Below are positions 28,599 to 37,071 of a stretch of DNA of 64,000 bases, piece after piece; positions within the stretch are counted from its first letter, which is position 1; every line of letters begins with the position of its first letter. Source of the DNA: Vulcanimicrobiota bacterium. GTDB lineage: Bacteria > Vulcanimicrobiota > Vulcanimicrobiia > Vulcanimicrobiales > Vulcanimicrobiaceae. The stretch is taken from positions 186,001-250,000 of the forward strand of contig PLWS01000002.1 in assembly GCA_003151115.1 (NCBI GenBank), in the 5' to 3' direction. A program made the translations under genes and the position numbers. The notes under the pieces were generated by a model. The model saw only the letters and a list, made by a program, of their open reading frames with translations. It searched no databases and was not told where the DNA came from.

Positions 28599-29719
28599 CT
28601 GCTAGCGTCCCTGCGCGCGTTCGGCGATCTGCCCGCGCTGATTGCCGTGCGCGAAAGCTTGCCGCGCAGCTTCTTTGCGCTGCTGGCGGCTATTCCGGTG
28701 TTCATGCTCTTTGCCGGCGGTTCGTTTTTGCAGCGCCTCATCGCCGCGGAACTGCCTGCATTCGGGATCATGGCAGCCGCGCTCGCCGCCATTCTTTCCT
28801 ACCGGTTGGCGCTGCACTTGCGTCTCCCGCGCGCGCTGCTGGTTGCCGCAACCTGCGCCGCTTTTTTGCTGGCGCTGCCGCGCCCGATCGATTTCTCGCG
28901 TCCGCTCGCATATCTGAACCTTGTGGGCGGAACGGGATTGTTCTTGGCGATCGGCTTGGCGCTGATCGTCGCGGGCGCCGCCGCCCTCGGCCGCCGCATC
29001 GCCAAAGGTGCAGAGATCGCCGGCGTCGCGACCGTCCTTGCGCTGCTCGTCGTGGCTTTTCTTTTCCATCTTTCGCCCGCAAACGCGGTGGCTGCCGCGC
29101 TTGCGCCACTGGGACGGCTCGGTGATTCATACGGCGCGCTCATGCTCATCGTCGCGCTCGAAACGTTGCTGTGGGCGGTAGGCGTTCACGGACCGGCACT
29201 GCTCGCCGCGGTGATCACGCCGCTGTACCTTACCTTGCAGCGGCAAAATACGGATGCATTCATGCACCATGCGCCGCTGCCGCACATCGTGGTCACCTCG
29301 TTTTTTCTCTTCGTCTTTCCGGGCGGCGCAGGCGCGACGCTGCCGGTGCATTTTTGCTACTCTTTAGCCGCGCTCCGCGCCTGAGGCTGCTCGCGCGCGC
29401 GACCGTTGCGCCGGCGTTGTGCAACATCAACGAGCCGCTGCTTTTCGGGCTGCCGATCGTCGCCAATCCCTTTCTCATCGTGCCGTTCGTCGGCGTTCCG
29501 CTGATGACGGCGACCGTCGCGTACTTTGCGTCGGCAAATAACCTGGTAGCGCGCAGTTACACGTACCTGCCGGGCATCGTGCCGGCTCCGGCCGCGGCCT
29601 ATCTTGCGACGCTTGATTGGCGCGCGGTCATTCTAGTGCTCGTCAATATCGCGCTCGCGACCGTGGTGTACTTGCCGTTCGTGCGCGCCTACGAACGGCA
29701 CGAGGCAGCGTTGCCGTGA
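28599..29719 (+). pseudogene. PTS EIIC (lactose/cellobiose type) with a frameshift, or two-frame gene
   Basis: The first frame (to TGA 29382-29384) encodes ~245 residues of an EIIC permease: about seven helices, VGVHGPALLAAVITPLY, and ends just after FFLFVFPGGAGATLP. The continuation is in another frame: LLLFSRAPRLRLLARATVAP, LCNINEPLLFGLPIVANPF and further helices to 29719. The switch falls at about 29340-29352, after CTGCCGG, and one missing base would restore it. No EIIA/EIIB gene is near. The first conventional start is GTG 28647, but homology seems to begin earlier, directly after the lexA stop (CTG 28599). It could be a pseudogene, an assembly error or programmed frameshifting. Confidence 0.75.
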
Positions 29720-30981
29720 ACGTACAGCTGCTGTGCGAACGCTTCGGTGTGGCGGGTTCCGTGCGCGAGGCGGCGCTGCGCGCGGAAGCGATCGTTTCGG
29801 AAATACCCTACGATGCTCAAGCCCGCGTAAAAACCAATGTGCTCGCGGCGTTCTTGGAAGAAGGCGTAGCCGAGAGCGATTTTGCCGGTTCGTTCGGTTA
29901 CGGGTACGACGATCCGGCGCGCGCAAAGTACGAAGCGCTGCTCGCGCGCATCTTCGGCGCGCAGCGCGTCCTCGCGCGCCTCTCGCTGGTCAGCGGCACC
30001 CACGCGATTATCACCGCGCTGGCGGCGTGCGTGCCGCATGGCAAGACGCTGCTCAGTCTCACGGGCCGGCCTTACGATACGCTTCGCAATGCGATCGCCG
30101 ACGCACCGAACTCGCTTGTCTGCCAAGGGATGGTGTATCGCGAACTCCCCTCGCCCTTCGACATGCGCATCAAAGATGCGCTGCTCAGGATGACAATAGA
30201 GAAAGAGCTCGAGGACAAGAACGTCGCGGCCGTATTCGTGCAGCGCTCGCGCGGCTACGCGCCGCGGCGCTCGCTTTCGATCGGGGAATGCGAGCCGCTC
30301 TTCGCAGCGATCAAGAAGAAACGGCCCGACGTGGCGATCGTCGTCGACAACTGTTACGGCGAACTCGTCGAAGATCGCGAGCCGACGCACGTGGGCGCGG
30401 ATCTCGCGATCGGATCGCTGATCAAAAATCTCGGCGGATCGTTAGCGCCGGCGGGAGCGTACGTAGCCGGGCGCGGAGATCTGATCGAGCGCGTTGCCGA
30501 TCGTTTGTATGCCCCAGGACTTAAAGACGGCATTGGGCCGACGCTCGGCTACGGACGCGCCTTTATTCAAGGATTGTTTATGGCGCCGCTGGTGGTCGAG
30601 CAGTGCTTACGCGGATTGGACTTTGCGGCGGCACTCTTTGCCGAACTGGGCTACGATGTGGACCCGCACGCCGGAGAGACGCGCACCGACATCGTGCAGG
30701 CGATCCGGCTGGGGTCGGCTTCGCGTTTGCGCACGTTTGCCGAAGGGTTGCAATCGGCGATGCCGGTAAACGCGCGTTTTCGACCCGAACCGGGACGTGT
30801 GCCCGGCTATGCCGAGCCGGTCATTATGTCGAGCGGTTCGTTCATCAGCGGAGCGACCATCGAACTGTCGTGCGATGCGCCGATGCGCGAGCCGTTTGAA
30901 GTCTATTTGCAGGGCGGAATCGTCGCCGACCATACCGTTCTCGGCGCGCTTTTCGCCGCGCGTGCGTTGACAAGCTCCTAA
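29716..30981 (+). CDS. Methionine gamma-lyase family protein (YnbB-like, PLP-dependent)
   Basis: A 421-aa fold-type I PLP enzyme. SGTHAIITALAACVPHGKTLLS forms the cofactor phosphate region. VFVQRSRGYAPRRSL, IVVDNCYGELVE and the Schiff-base lysine in GSLIKNLGGSLAPAGAYVAG are characteristic of the YnbB/aluminium-resistance group, whose substrate is not settled. The GTG at 29716 overlaps the stop of the EIIC continuation as GTGA. That supports this frame being translated after the EIIC 3' half. The frame upstream to 29617 is a shadow. Confidence 0.88.
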   Translation: MNVQLLCERFGVAGSVREAALRAEAIVSEIPYDAQARVKTNVLAAFLEEGVAESDFAGSFGYGYDDPARAKYEALLARIFGAQRVLARLSLVSGTHAIITALAACVPHGKTLLSLTGRPYDTLRNAIADAPNSLVCQGMVYRELPSPFDMRIKDALLRMTIEKELEDKNVAAVFVQRSRGYAPRRSLSIGECEPLFAAIKKKRPDVAIVVDNCYGELVEDREPTHVGADLAIGSLIKNLGGSLAPAGAYVAGRGDLIERVADRLYAPGLKDGIGPTLGYGRAFIQGLFMAPLVVEQCLRGLDFAAALFAELGYDVDPHAGETRTDIVQAIRLGSASRLRTFAEGLQSAMPVNARFRPEPGRVPGYAEPVIMSSGSFISGATIELSCDAPMREPFEVYLQGGIVADHTVLGALFAARALTSS

Positions 30982-31027
30982 CATTGCAGTGCAGGGCGCT
31001 CAGCTTCGGTACAGAAGCGGATAAAAC

Positions 31028-31399
31028 GTGAGCACAGAGCAGCCGCCTGATTCGGGCCCACAGCAGCGCCGCTTTTTTCGGGCGGCCGTTGAGTTCCCGG
31101 TCGGCGTAACCGTCTCGGGAAATGACGTGCCTATCGAGGGCAGCGCCGTCGATTTGAGCGGCGGCGGCATGCGCGTGGTCACCAAGAACGACTTGAGCGC
31201 CGGCCAGAACATCACGCTGCGGTTTGCGCTTCCGCAGGGCGAGCGCGAGATGATGGTGCGCGGACGCGTGGTCCTTTCGTTTTTCGATGCGTCGCGTCAG
31301 CAGTACGCGCACGGCGTCGCCTTTACGCAGATCGCTGCGCCCGATCAAAGCGAGATCGTGGAATTCATCCACGAACTCCAGCAGCGCGCGCGAGCTTAG
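31028..31399 (+). CDS. PilZ domain protein
   Basis: A 123-aa single-domain cytoplasmic protein. The c-di-GMP motifs are present: RRFFRAAVEFPV (RxxxR) and DLSGGGMRV (D/NxSxxG), followed by beta strands LRFALPQGE and VRGRVVLSFF, and a terminal amphipathic helix. It probably responds to c-di-GMP and controls motility, pili or exopolysaccharide. No cyclase or phosphodiesterase is in the window. GTG start. Its stop overlaps the convergent small gene by 3 nt. Confidence 0.88.
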   Translation: MSTEQPPDSGPQQRRFFRAAVEFPVGVTVSGNDVPIEGSAVDLSGGGMRVVTKNDLSAGQNITLRFALPQGEREMMVRGRVVLSFFDASRQQYAHGVAFTQIAAPDQSEIVEFIHELQQRARA

Positions 31400-31611
31400 T
31401 CTAAGCCCAGAAAACCGTAGAAGAAATATTTATTTCCATCGGCGGTCGTAATCACGATCCGCGTGTCTTCGAGCTCGGCGGACGTCACCGTCTTACCGAC
31501 CATCGTTTCCAGAATAGACGCGGCCTGCGCGAACTCCGCTTCCCGGAGCGCGTCGGGTTCCACCTCGATCAGGTGCAGCAACTCGTCGATTCTGTCGTTC
31601 ACCGTGCCCAT
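31396..31611 (-). CDS. Small hypothetical protein
   Basis: 71 aa, not recognised. It has two predicted helices (NDRIDELLHLIEVEPDAL, EFAQAASILETMVGKTVT) and a short beta end (TRIVITTADGNKYFFYGFLG). The composition is acidic and protein-like. It overlaps the PilZ stop convergently and is divergent from the FHA gene, with 56 bp between. The longer frame to 31626 adds MVSCI. Function unknown. Confidence 0.55.
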   Translation of the reverse strand: MGTVNDRIDELLHLIEVEPDALREAEFAQAASILETMVGKTVTSAELEDTRIVITTADGNKYFFYGFLGLD

Positions 31612-31667
31612 TATACAGCTCACCACCCTAGAGAGTATCGTCCCCTTCCAGAGAATAGTTAGTGCTC

Positions 31668-31973
31668 ATGCACTCGACCTTTGTTCTGGAGGTCTTGAGC
31701 GGTCCGCTGGACGGCAAGACCTGGCCCTTCGAAGATGAGATCGTCATCGGCCGGGACGAGACCTTGGCAGGCGCCTGTATCACGCTCGACCGTTACATTT
31801 CCCGGCGCCACGCGCGGCTGCGCGCGGACTCGGGCAGCTTGCTTTTGAGCGACCTGGAGAGCCGCAACGGGACGCGCGTCAACGAACGGCGCGTTCGCGG
31901 CGAACAGCTAATCGAACCCGGCACGCCCTTTCAGGTCGGCCGCACCGTGCTGAGGGTTACGCGCAGCTCTTAA
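31668..31973 (+). CDS. FHA domain protein
   Basis: 101 aa, essentially one forkhead-associated domain. IVIGRDE gives the first phosphothreonine-contact Arg, ISRRHARLR the SxxH motif, and DLESRNGTRVNERRV the NG motif. It binds phosphothreonine peptides and may act downstream of a Ser/Thr kinase, none of which is visible here. The ATG at 31668 is chosen; a GTG at 31662 adds two residues. The stop is 7 nt before panC, so it may be the first gene of the CoA operon. Confidence 0.88.
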   Translation: MHSTFVLEVLSGPLDGKTWPFEDEIVIGRDETLAGACITLDRYISRRHARLRADSGSLLLSDLESRNGTRVNERRVRGEQLIEPGTPFQVGRTVLRVTRSS

Positions 31974-31980
31974 CTTGAAG

Positions 31981-32808
31981 ATGAAGGTTGAAAGCGAGCT
32001 GGCGCCGGCGCGCGCGGAGCTCGAAAAACTCGCGCGGCCGCTCGGCTTCGTTCCCACGATGGGCGCGTTGCATGCCGGGCATCTGCGGCTGGCCGAAGCG
32101 GCGCGTGAGAGCTGCAAATCGGTCGCGGTGAGTTTGTTCGTCAATCCGATGCAGTTCGGACCGCAAGAAGATTTCGAACGCTATCCGCGCGACGTAGAGG
32201 CCGACACCGAAAAACTCGCGCGGGCGGGCGTCGATCTGCTCTTCGCGCCGGAAAACGCGACGATCTATCCGCCGGATTTTACGACCTTCGTTGACGTCGG
32301 CAAACTCGGTACGCGTTTCGAAGGCGCGGCCCGGCCGGCGCATTTTCGCGGCGTCGCGACCGTGGTGGCGAAGCTCCTCAACATCGTTCGACCGGACGTC
32401 TTGTTCTTGGGACAAAAAGACGCGCAGCAGACCGCGGTGCTGACGAAGCTGGTCGAGGATTTAAATTTCACGTCGCGCGTAGAGATCGTCGAAACCGTTC
32501 GCGAGCCCGACGGGCTGGCGATGTCGAGCCGCAACGCGTATCTTTCCGGCGAAGAACGGGCCGCGGCGCCGACGCTGTACGGCGCCCTGCAGGCGATGCT
32601 CAAAGCGATCCGGGCCGGAAAAGGCGTCGAAGAAGCTCGCGAAGCGGCCGTGAGCGTCTTGAGTCCGCGCGCGCGCTTGGAATACCTCAATCTCGTCGAC
32701 GCGCGCACGTTTTCGCGGCTCCAAACTCTGCGCGCCCCGGCGTTTCTGATCGGCGCGGCCCGTTTCGGGCGTACGCGGCTGCTCGACAACCTTTGGATTC
32801 GGCAATGA
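31981..32808 (+). CDS. panC: Pantoate--beta-alanine ligase (pantothenate synthetase)
   Basis: 275 aa. It joins pantoate and beta-alanine with ATP to give pantothenate. The nucleotidyltransferase HIGH-like motif is H31-AGH34 (PTMGALHAGHL). SLFVNPMQFGPQEDFERYPR, FLGQKDAQQ and the KMSKS-like LAMSSRNAYL are all present. The length is normal. Its stop overlaps the coaBC ATG (ATGA), placing pantothenate synthesis and the next two CoA steps in one operon. Confidence 0.95.
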   Translation: MKVESELAPARAELEKLARPLGFVPTMGALHAGHLRLAEAARESCKSVAVSLFVNPMQFGPQEDFERYPRDVEADTEKLARAGVDLLFAPENATIYPPDFTTFVDVGKLGTRFEGAARPAHFRGVATVVAKLLNIVRPDVLFLGQKDAQQTAVLTKLVEDLNFTSRVEIVETVREPDGLAMSSRNAYLSGEERAAAPTLYGALQAMLKAIRAGKGVEEAREAAVSVLSPRARLEYLNLVDARTFSRLQTLRAPAFLIGAARFGRTRLLDNLWIRQ

Positions 32809-34001
32809 GCGCCTTTGCCGGCAAACGCGTCCTCCTCTGCGTCACCGGCGGCATCGCGGCCTATAAATCCGCCGCGCTGACCAGCGCGTTAGTGCAGCGT
32901 GGGGCCATCGTGGACGTCGCCATGACCAAGGCGGCCGAAGAATTCGTCGGCCCGCTGACCTTCGCGGCGCTGACGGGTCGCCAAGTCTATTCTTCGCTTT
33001 GGGATGCGCCCGAGTCCATTCCGCACATCCGGCTCGTACGCGAAGCGCAAGTCGCGCTCGTTGCGCCGGCCACCGCCGACATCATCGCGAAGCTCGCGCA
33101 AGGCGTTGCGGACGATCTGGTGACGAGCGCCTTGCTGGCCGCGCGTATTCCGGTGCTGATCGCGCCGGCGATGAACGATGCGATGTACAACGACCAGGCG
33201 ACGCAGGCGAACTTGTGCACGTTGCGCTCGCGCGGCTACGAATTCGTCGAACCTGAAAGCGGATTCTTGGCCGAACGCGAGACCGGGATTGGGCGCCTCG
33301 CTTCCGAGGACGCGATCTTGCAAGCGCTCGAAACGATCCTCGCGCGCACGCAATCGCTGAAAGGAAAGCGCGTGCTGATTACGGGCGGCCCGACGCGCGA
33401 AGCGTTTGACCCGGTGCGTTTCGTTAGCAATCCTTCTACCGGCGCGACCGGCATCGCGCTCGCGCGCGAAGCTGCGCTGCGCGGCGCAACGGTCACGCTC
33501 GTGCTCGGACCGACGCACCTCGCGCCGCCCGCCGGTGTGGAAGTGGTCGACGTCGTCTCGGCGCAAGACATGTACGACGCGGCGGTCGGACCCGCGCAGA
33601 CGGCGGATCTGATCATTGCAACGGCTGCGGTCTCCGATTGGCGTCCCGAGACCACGTCGCCGCAGAAAGCAAAAAAAGGCGAAGGCGATCTCGACGTCCA
33701 CATGGTCCGCACGCCCGACGTGCTTGCCGCGATCGGACGCGAGAAACATACCGGCATCGTTGTCGGGTTCGCCGCGGAAACGGAGAATCACGAAACCAAC
33801 GCGCGCGAGAAGATGGCGCGCAAACACCTCGACGCGATCGCGGTTAACGACGTCGCGGGGGGCCGCGGCTTCGGCGCGCAAACCAACGCCTTGACCGTGC
33901 TGTGGGGGACTGCCGGCCGGCGCGACTTAGGCGCCGCTTCGAAAGAGGTTTTAGCCGCCAGACTGCTCGATTGCATCATCAACGATGTTACTAGCGATTG
34001 A
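32805..34001 (+). CDS. coaBC: Bifunctional phosphopantothenoylcysteine decarboxylase / phosphopantothenate--cysteine ligase
   Basis: 398 aa. The N-terminal CoaC flavodoxin-like half has CVTGGIAAYKSA, catalytic H74 (PHIRL) and PAMN at 121-124. The C-terminal CoaB half has ITGGPTREAFDPVRFVSNPS, AAVSDWRP and GFAAETE. The loop that in many homologues reads LACG-x-x-G-x-GR, and supplies the decarboxylase cysteine, here reads FLAERETGIGR, with E157 in the Cys position. Whether another residue compensates is unknown. The 3' end overlaps coaX by 17 nt. Confidence 0.93.
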   Translation: MSAFAGKRVLLCVTGGIAAYKSAALTSALVQRGAIVDVAMTKAAEEFVGPLTFAALTGRQVYSSLWDAPESIPHIRLVREAQVALVAPATADIIAKLAQGVADDLVTSALLAARIPVLIAPAMNDAMYNDQATQANLCTLRSRGYEFVEPESGFLAERETGIGRLASEDAILQALETILARTQSLKGKRVLITGGPTREAFDPVRFVSNPSTGATGIALAREAALRGATVTLVLGPTHLAPPAGVEVVDVVSAQDMYDAAVGPAQTADLIIATAAVSDWRPETTSPQKAKKGEGDLDVHMVRTPDVLAAIGREKHTGIVVGFAAETENHETNAREKMARKHLDAIAVNDVAGGRGFGAQTNALTVLWGTAGRRDLGAASKEVLAARLLDCIINDVTSD

Positions 34002-34752
34002 CGTCGGCAACACCGAAACCAAACTCGGCTGCTTCGCACCCGGGGAGTCGCAGCTCGCGCAAGCCTGGCGCGTCCGCACCGACGCCAAACGCACCGCCGA
34101 CGAACTGGGCGCGCTCTTCGTCCAGCTCTTCGGGACAACTGCGCTCCGGCCGGCGGACGTGGATGCGATCGTCGTGGCCAGCGTGGTTCCTAACCTCGAT
34201 CAGACGCTTGAAGAAGCGTGTTCGCGCTACTTCAATTGCACGCCGGTATTTTTTAAAGCGCACCGACAAACGCTCATGCGCATCGGTACCGAGCGCCCGG
34301 GCGAGGTAGGCGCGGATCTCGTCGCGTCGGCAATCGGCGCGAAAGAACTGTACGGGGCGCCGCTGATCGTCATTAGCTACGGGACGGCGACGGTCTTTAT
34401 GGCCATCGACGCACACGGGCTCTATCTCGGCGTGGCGATCGCACCCGGTATCGGCATCTCGATCGACGCACTGGTTGAACGGACCGCGAAACTTCCGCAA
34501 ATCGCGCTGGAAGCGCCGGGCAAAGCGCTGGGAACCGATACGATCTCGGCGCTGCAGTCGGGGATCGTCTACGGTTTCGTCGGCCAAACCGAAGCGCTGG
34601 TGACGCGCATCCGGTCGGAGCTTGGGGCCGACGCAAAAGTCGTCGTGACCGGCGGAATGGCCGATGTGGTGGCGCGTCACACGAAAATCATCCACGCCGT
34701 CAATCCGCATCTCAGTTTGTACGGCTTGCGGCGCTTTTATTTGGAGAAGTAA
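33985..34752 (+). CDS. coaX: Type III pantothenate kinase, with unusual motif residues
   Basis: 255 aa, the normal length. DVGNTETK at 6-13 is the first phosphate motif. The GADR-type motif reads GADL (G109-L112), keeping the catalytic Asp111 but losing the Arg. The second phosphate motif DxGTAxT reads SYGTATV (131-137), losing the Asp and the final Thr. The C-terminal LGVAIAPGIGISIDAL and VVVTGGMADVVARH are typical. It would phosphorylate pantothenate. The operon position supports that role, but the substitutions raise doubt about activity. Confidence 0.88.
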   Translation: MLLAIDVGNTETKLGCFAPGESQLAQAWRVRTDAKRTADELGALFVQLFGTTALRPADVDAIVVASVVPNLDQTLEEACSRYFNCTPVFFKAHRQTLMRIGTERPGEVGADLVASAIGAKELYGAPLIVISYGTATVFMAIDAHGLYLGVAIAPGIGISIDALVERTAKLPQIALEAPGKALGTDTISALQSGIVYGFVGQTEALVTRIRSELGADAKVVVTGGMADVVARHTKIIHAVNPHLSLYGLRRFYLEK

Positions 34753-34755
34753 CGC

Positions 34756-36885
34756 GTGCGCGTAGTGTCCGCGGCCATTCTGCTCTGCGCGGCTCTGGTG
34801 CTGCCGTATCCGGCGCGCGCCAATTGGACGCAAATTCCGGGCAGGACGATCTCGGCTCCGGCCGCCGTGTGGAGTCCCGACACGCAAAAACTCTACGTAG
34901 TGGTCGGAGGCGGCAACAACCGGCTCTGGTTTACGGAGGTCGGCAGCGACAAAAGCGCCACGCCGTATATAGACATTCCGATCATTGCGCCGCTGCCTCC
35001 CGCTCTCGTGTGGGATCCTGTGTTGCACAAGATCGATCTCGTCGTGCTGGGATCAGGAAACACGCTGTGGTTTGCCGCGCTCAACACCGACGGTTCGCTC
35101 TACACGAACTGGAAAGTGCTCGACGGGGTGCTCGCATCGCCGCCGGCTTTGGTGTGGAATCCGCTGATCGGGAAAGTCCAGATTTTGGGCCGTACGGCCG
35201 ACGAGAACTTGTGGATGGCCGCGCTGAATTCCGACGGGACGTTTTATCGAGACTGGGCGCGCATCGCCGGAACTTCGCCGTCGTCACCGGCGGCCGCCTG
35301 GGACAACTCGCTACAAAAGATCCAAGTGTTGGTCCGAGCCGCGAACGACACGCTCTGGTACGGAACGCTCAATTCCGATGGCTCGGTCTACAAAGCCTAC
35401 GCCAACATTTCTGGAAATACGATGTCGGCGCCGTCGCTGATGTACGACGGACGCGCCAACAAGCTCTACGCCTTCGTGCGCGGCGGCGATAACGAAGTCT
35501 GGTTCTCGCGCTTCGATTCGCAAGGGAAGAGCATACCGGTCTGGCAGCCGATTTCAGGCCGCCTGCGCGAACCCCCGGCCGTCGCGCTCAATCCGGTCGA
35601 CGGCATTGCCTACATCGTCGCCTCCATGCCATTCGATTACGCGCCCGGGATCTACGCGTTTGTCGCCGATTTTCCGGTCGGCGTCCCGCAACGATCTCCG
35701 CAGCGGATCGCGCTGACGCCTTCGCCTGCGGCCAAATCCGCCGTCCGCTACGATTTGAACTCCGCGTGGTGGCGGAAATTTTACGCTTTTAACTATAACG
35801 ACATCAAATCGCGCCAAGGCGGAAACAATCCACCGGGCTTTCTGCTCGAGTCGCTGACCTCGGCGTACGCGCCGAGTTATTTTCCACGCACCGGAGGAGC
35901 GCTGGTGAAACTGTGGCTGAGCACGGGCGACTTCAAACGCGCGCGTGATGTCCTGGCGTATACGCTCGATATCACCGCACGGGCGGGAAGGAACCGGGTG
36001 CCGCACTACGTGCTGACGTCGGGACAACTCGACATGATCGACCAGACCGACGGGCAAGCCGCGATCATTCTGGCCTGGGCGCTTTATGCGCGGCAAGTTC
36101 ACGATCAAATGTTCGTCGCTTCGACGTATCAGCAAGTCGCATCGCTGATGGATGCGGCGCTGGCTCCGCCGTATTTTTCGCCGTCGTTCGGATTGGTCAG
36201 AAACTTCAACTTCGAGCATTATCGCGAGGAGCGTCTGTGGGATACGTACGATATCCTCACGCAATCCTACGTCGCGCAAGCCTTGACCGAGATGATCGAG
36301 ATCGCGAAGTCGCGCGGCGATGCGGCTCACGCGCAAAAATGGCAAAACGACAAGAGCATTTTGGAGGGCGCGATCGCGCGCAAGCTGACGTGGAATTTCG
36401 ACGGGCAGAAGGTCTACGCCGAGATGTTCGACGATAAAAGCACCACGCAGCTCTTCCTCGGACTTTCGGAGTTCAACTTCGGCCCGACCGCTGCCGGCTG
36501 GAAAAATGTCGATCCGAAGGTTTACGCGCAAACCGTTAATGCATTGATGCAGTATGCGAGCTTCGTCTGGCACGGGAACCGCGTCATCAGCGTCGGCTTC
36601 AGCAAAGGTTTCGACCCGGTGCCGATCACGTCGGGGAAATTACTGGCCTGGCAGATGCTCTACTTTGCGCAACACGGTGAGTGGGACCAAGTGCGTCAGA
36701 CGCTTTCCTTTATAAAGGACGAACAGCAGCGCAACAATCAGCCGCGAGTCTTTGAGGCCGCGCAAGTGAAGATCTCGCCTGCGAGCGTGGACGTGTTTAA
36801 CGGCGCCGGCAACGGCGAGCAAACGGTGTGGATGCTCTACGCGCTCCATGAGGTTGCGAAACTTGCGGGAGCGAAGCCGCTTTAG
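34756..36885 (+). CDS. Secreted protein: lectin-like beta-propeller plus alpha/alpha-toroid domain
   Basis: 709 aa with a signal peptide (AAILLCAALVLPYPARA). Residues ~22-310 contain about six propeller blades of a repeated type (SxPALVWxPxxxKxxLVVxGxxxTLWxxxLNSDGS), resembling PLL-like or sialidase-like propellers. Residues ~330-700 are helical with Trp-rich loops (RYDLNSAWWRKFYAF, NFEHYREERLWDTYDI), consistent with a six-hairpin glycosidase-like toroid. No catalytic pair could be assigned. It may bind or process surface glycans. It starts 3 nt after coaX with a GTG, yet is unrelated to CoA synthesis. Confidence 0.65.
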   Translation: MRVVSAAILLCAALVLPYPARANWTQIPGRTISAPAAVWSPDTQKLYVVVGGGNNRLWFTEVGSDKSATPYIDIPIIAPLPPALVWDPVLHKIDLVVLGSGNTLWFAALNTDGSLYTNWKVLDGVLASPPALVWNPLIGKVQILGRTADENLWMAALNSDGTFYRDWARIAGTSPSSPAAAWDNSLQKIQVLVRAANDTLWYGTLNSDGSVYKAYANISGNTMSAPSLMYDGRANKLYAFVRGGDNEVWFSRFDSQGKSIPVWQPISGRLREPPAVALNPVDGIAYIVASMPFDYAPGIYAFVADFPVGVPQRSPQRIALTPSPAAKSAVRYDLNSAWWRKFYAFNYNDIKSRQGGNNPPGFLLESLTSAYAPSYFPRTGGALVKLWLSTGDFKRARDVLAYTLDITARAGRNRVPHYVLTSGQLDMIDQTDGQAAIILAWALYARQVHDQMFVASTYQQVASLMDAALAPPYFSPSFGLVRNFNFEHYREERLWDTYDILTQSYVAQALTEMIEIAKSRGDAAHAQKWQNDKSILEGAIARKLTWNFDGQKVYAEMFDDKSTTQLFLGLSEFNFGPTAAGWKNVDPKVYAQTVNALMQYASFVWHGNRVISVGFSKGFDPVPITSGKLLAWQMLYFAQHGEWDQVRQTLSFIKDEQQRNNQPRVFEAAQVKISPASVDVFNGAGNGEQTVWMLYALHEVAKLAGAKPL

Positions 36886-36898
36886 CTGGCGCCGGCAT

Positions 36899-36931
36899 AA
36901 AACGAGAGGACGCGTTTTCCGCATCCTCTCG
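36899..36931 (-). terminator. Intrinsic terminator (minus strand) downstream of the tRNA
   Basis: The 8-bp stem CGAGAGGA/TCCTCTCG (36903-36910 with 36924-36931) is extended by GCG/CGC around a mismatch. On the minus strand it is followed by TTTT (36902-36899). It would end a minus-strand transcript coming from the tRNA at 37072-37145. Confidence 0.65.
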
Positions 36932-36979
36932 CCGTAGCTCTCAATATGGAGAGTACCCACCTGACGAAGTGTAGGGATA
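36932..36979 (+). other. tRNA-like sequence, inverted partial copy of the nearby tRNA
   Basis: On the plus strand, CCGTAGCTC (36932-36940), an AATATGGA-AGAG-like stretch and the 16-mer CCCACCTGACGAAGTG (36956-36971) match, in order, the D arm and anticodon arm of the tRNA encoded on the minus strand at 37072-37145. Acceptor and T arms are not recognisable downstream; TAGGGATATCCTA forms a small hairpin instead. It could be a decayed tRNA duplicate or a tRNA-mimicking RNA. The region 36980-37071 shows nothing else recognisable. Confidence 0.5.
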
Positions 36980-37071
36980 TCCTAGCGCAGTTTCGGCAGA
37001 TTTACTAGGCCCCGCGAGCCGTCGCCCTTTGCGCGGGTGACGAATCCGCGGCGAACGTCTCGCGATGGGGC

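Noticed and set aside
36956-36968. CTGACGA, resembling the CUGANGA core of hammerhead ribozymes
   Set aside because: No GAAA core strand, second stem or NUH cleavage site at suitable places. The motif is explained by the tRNA anticodon-loop copy.
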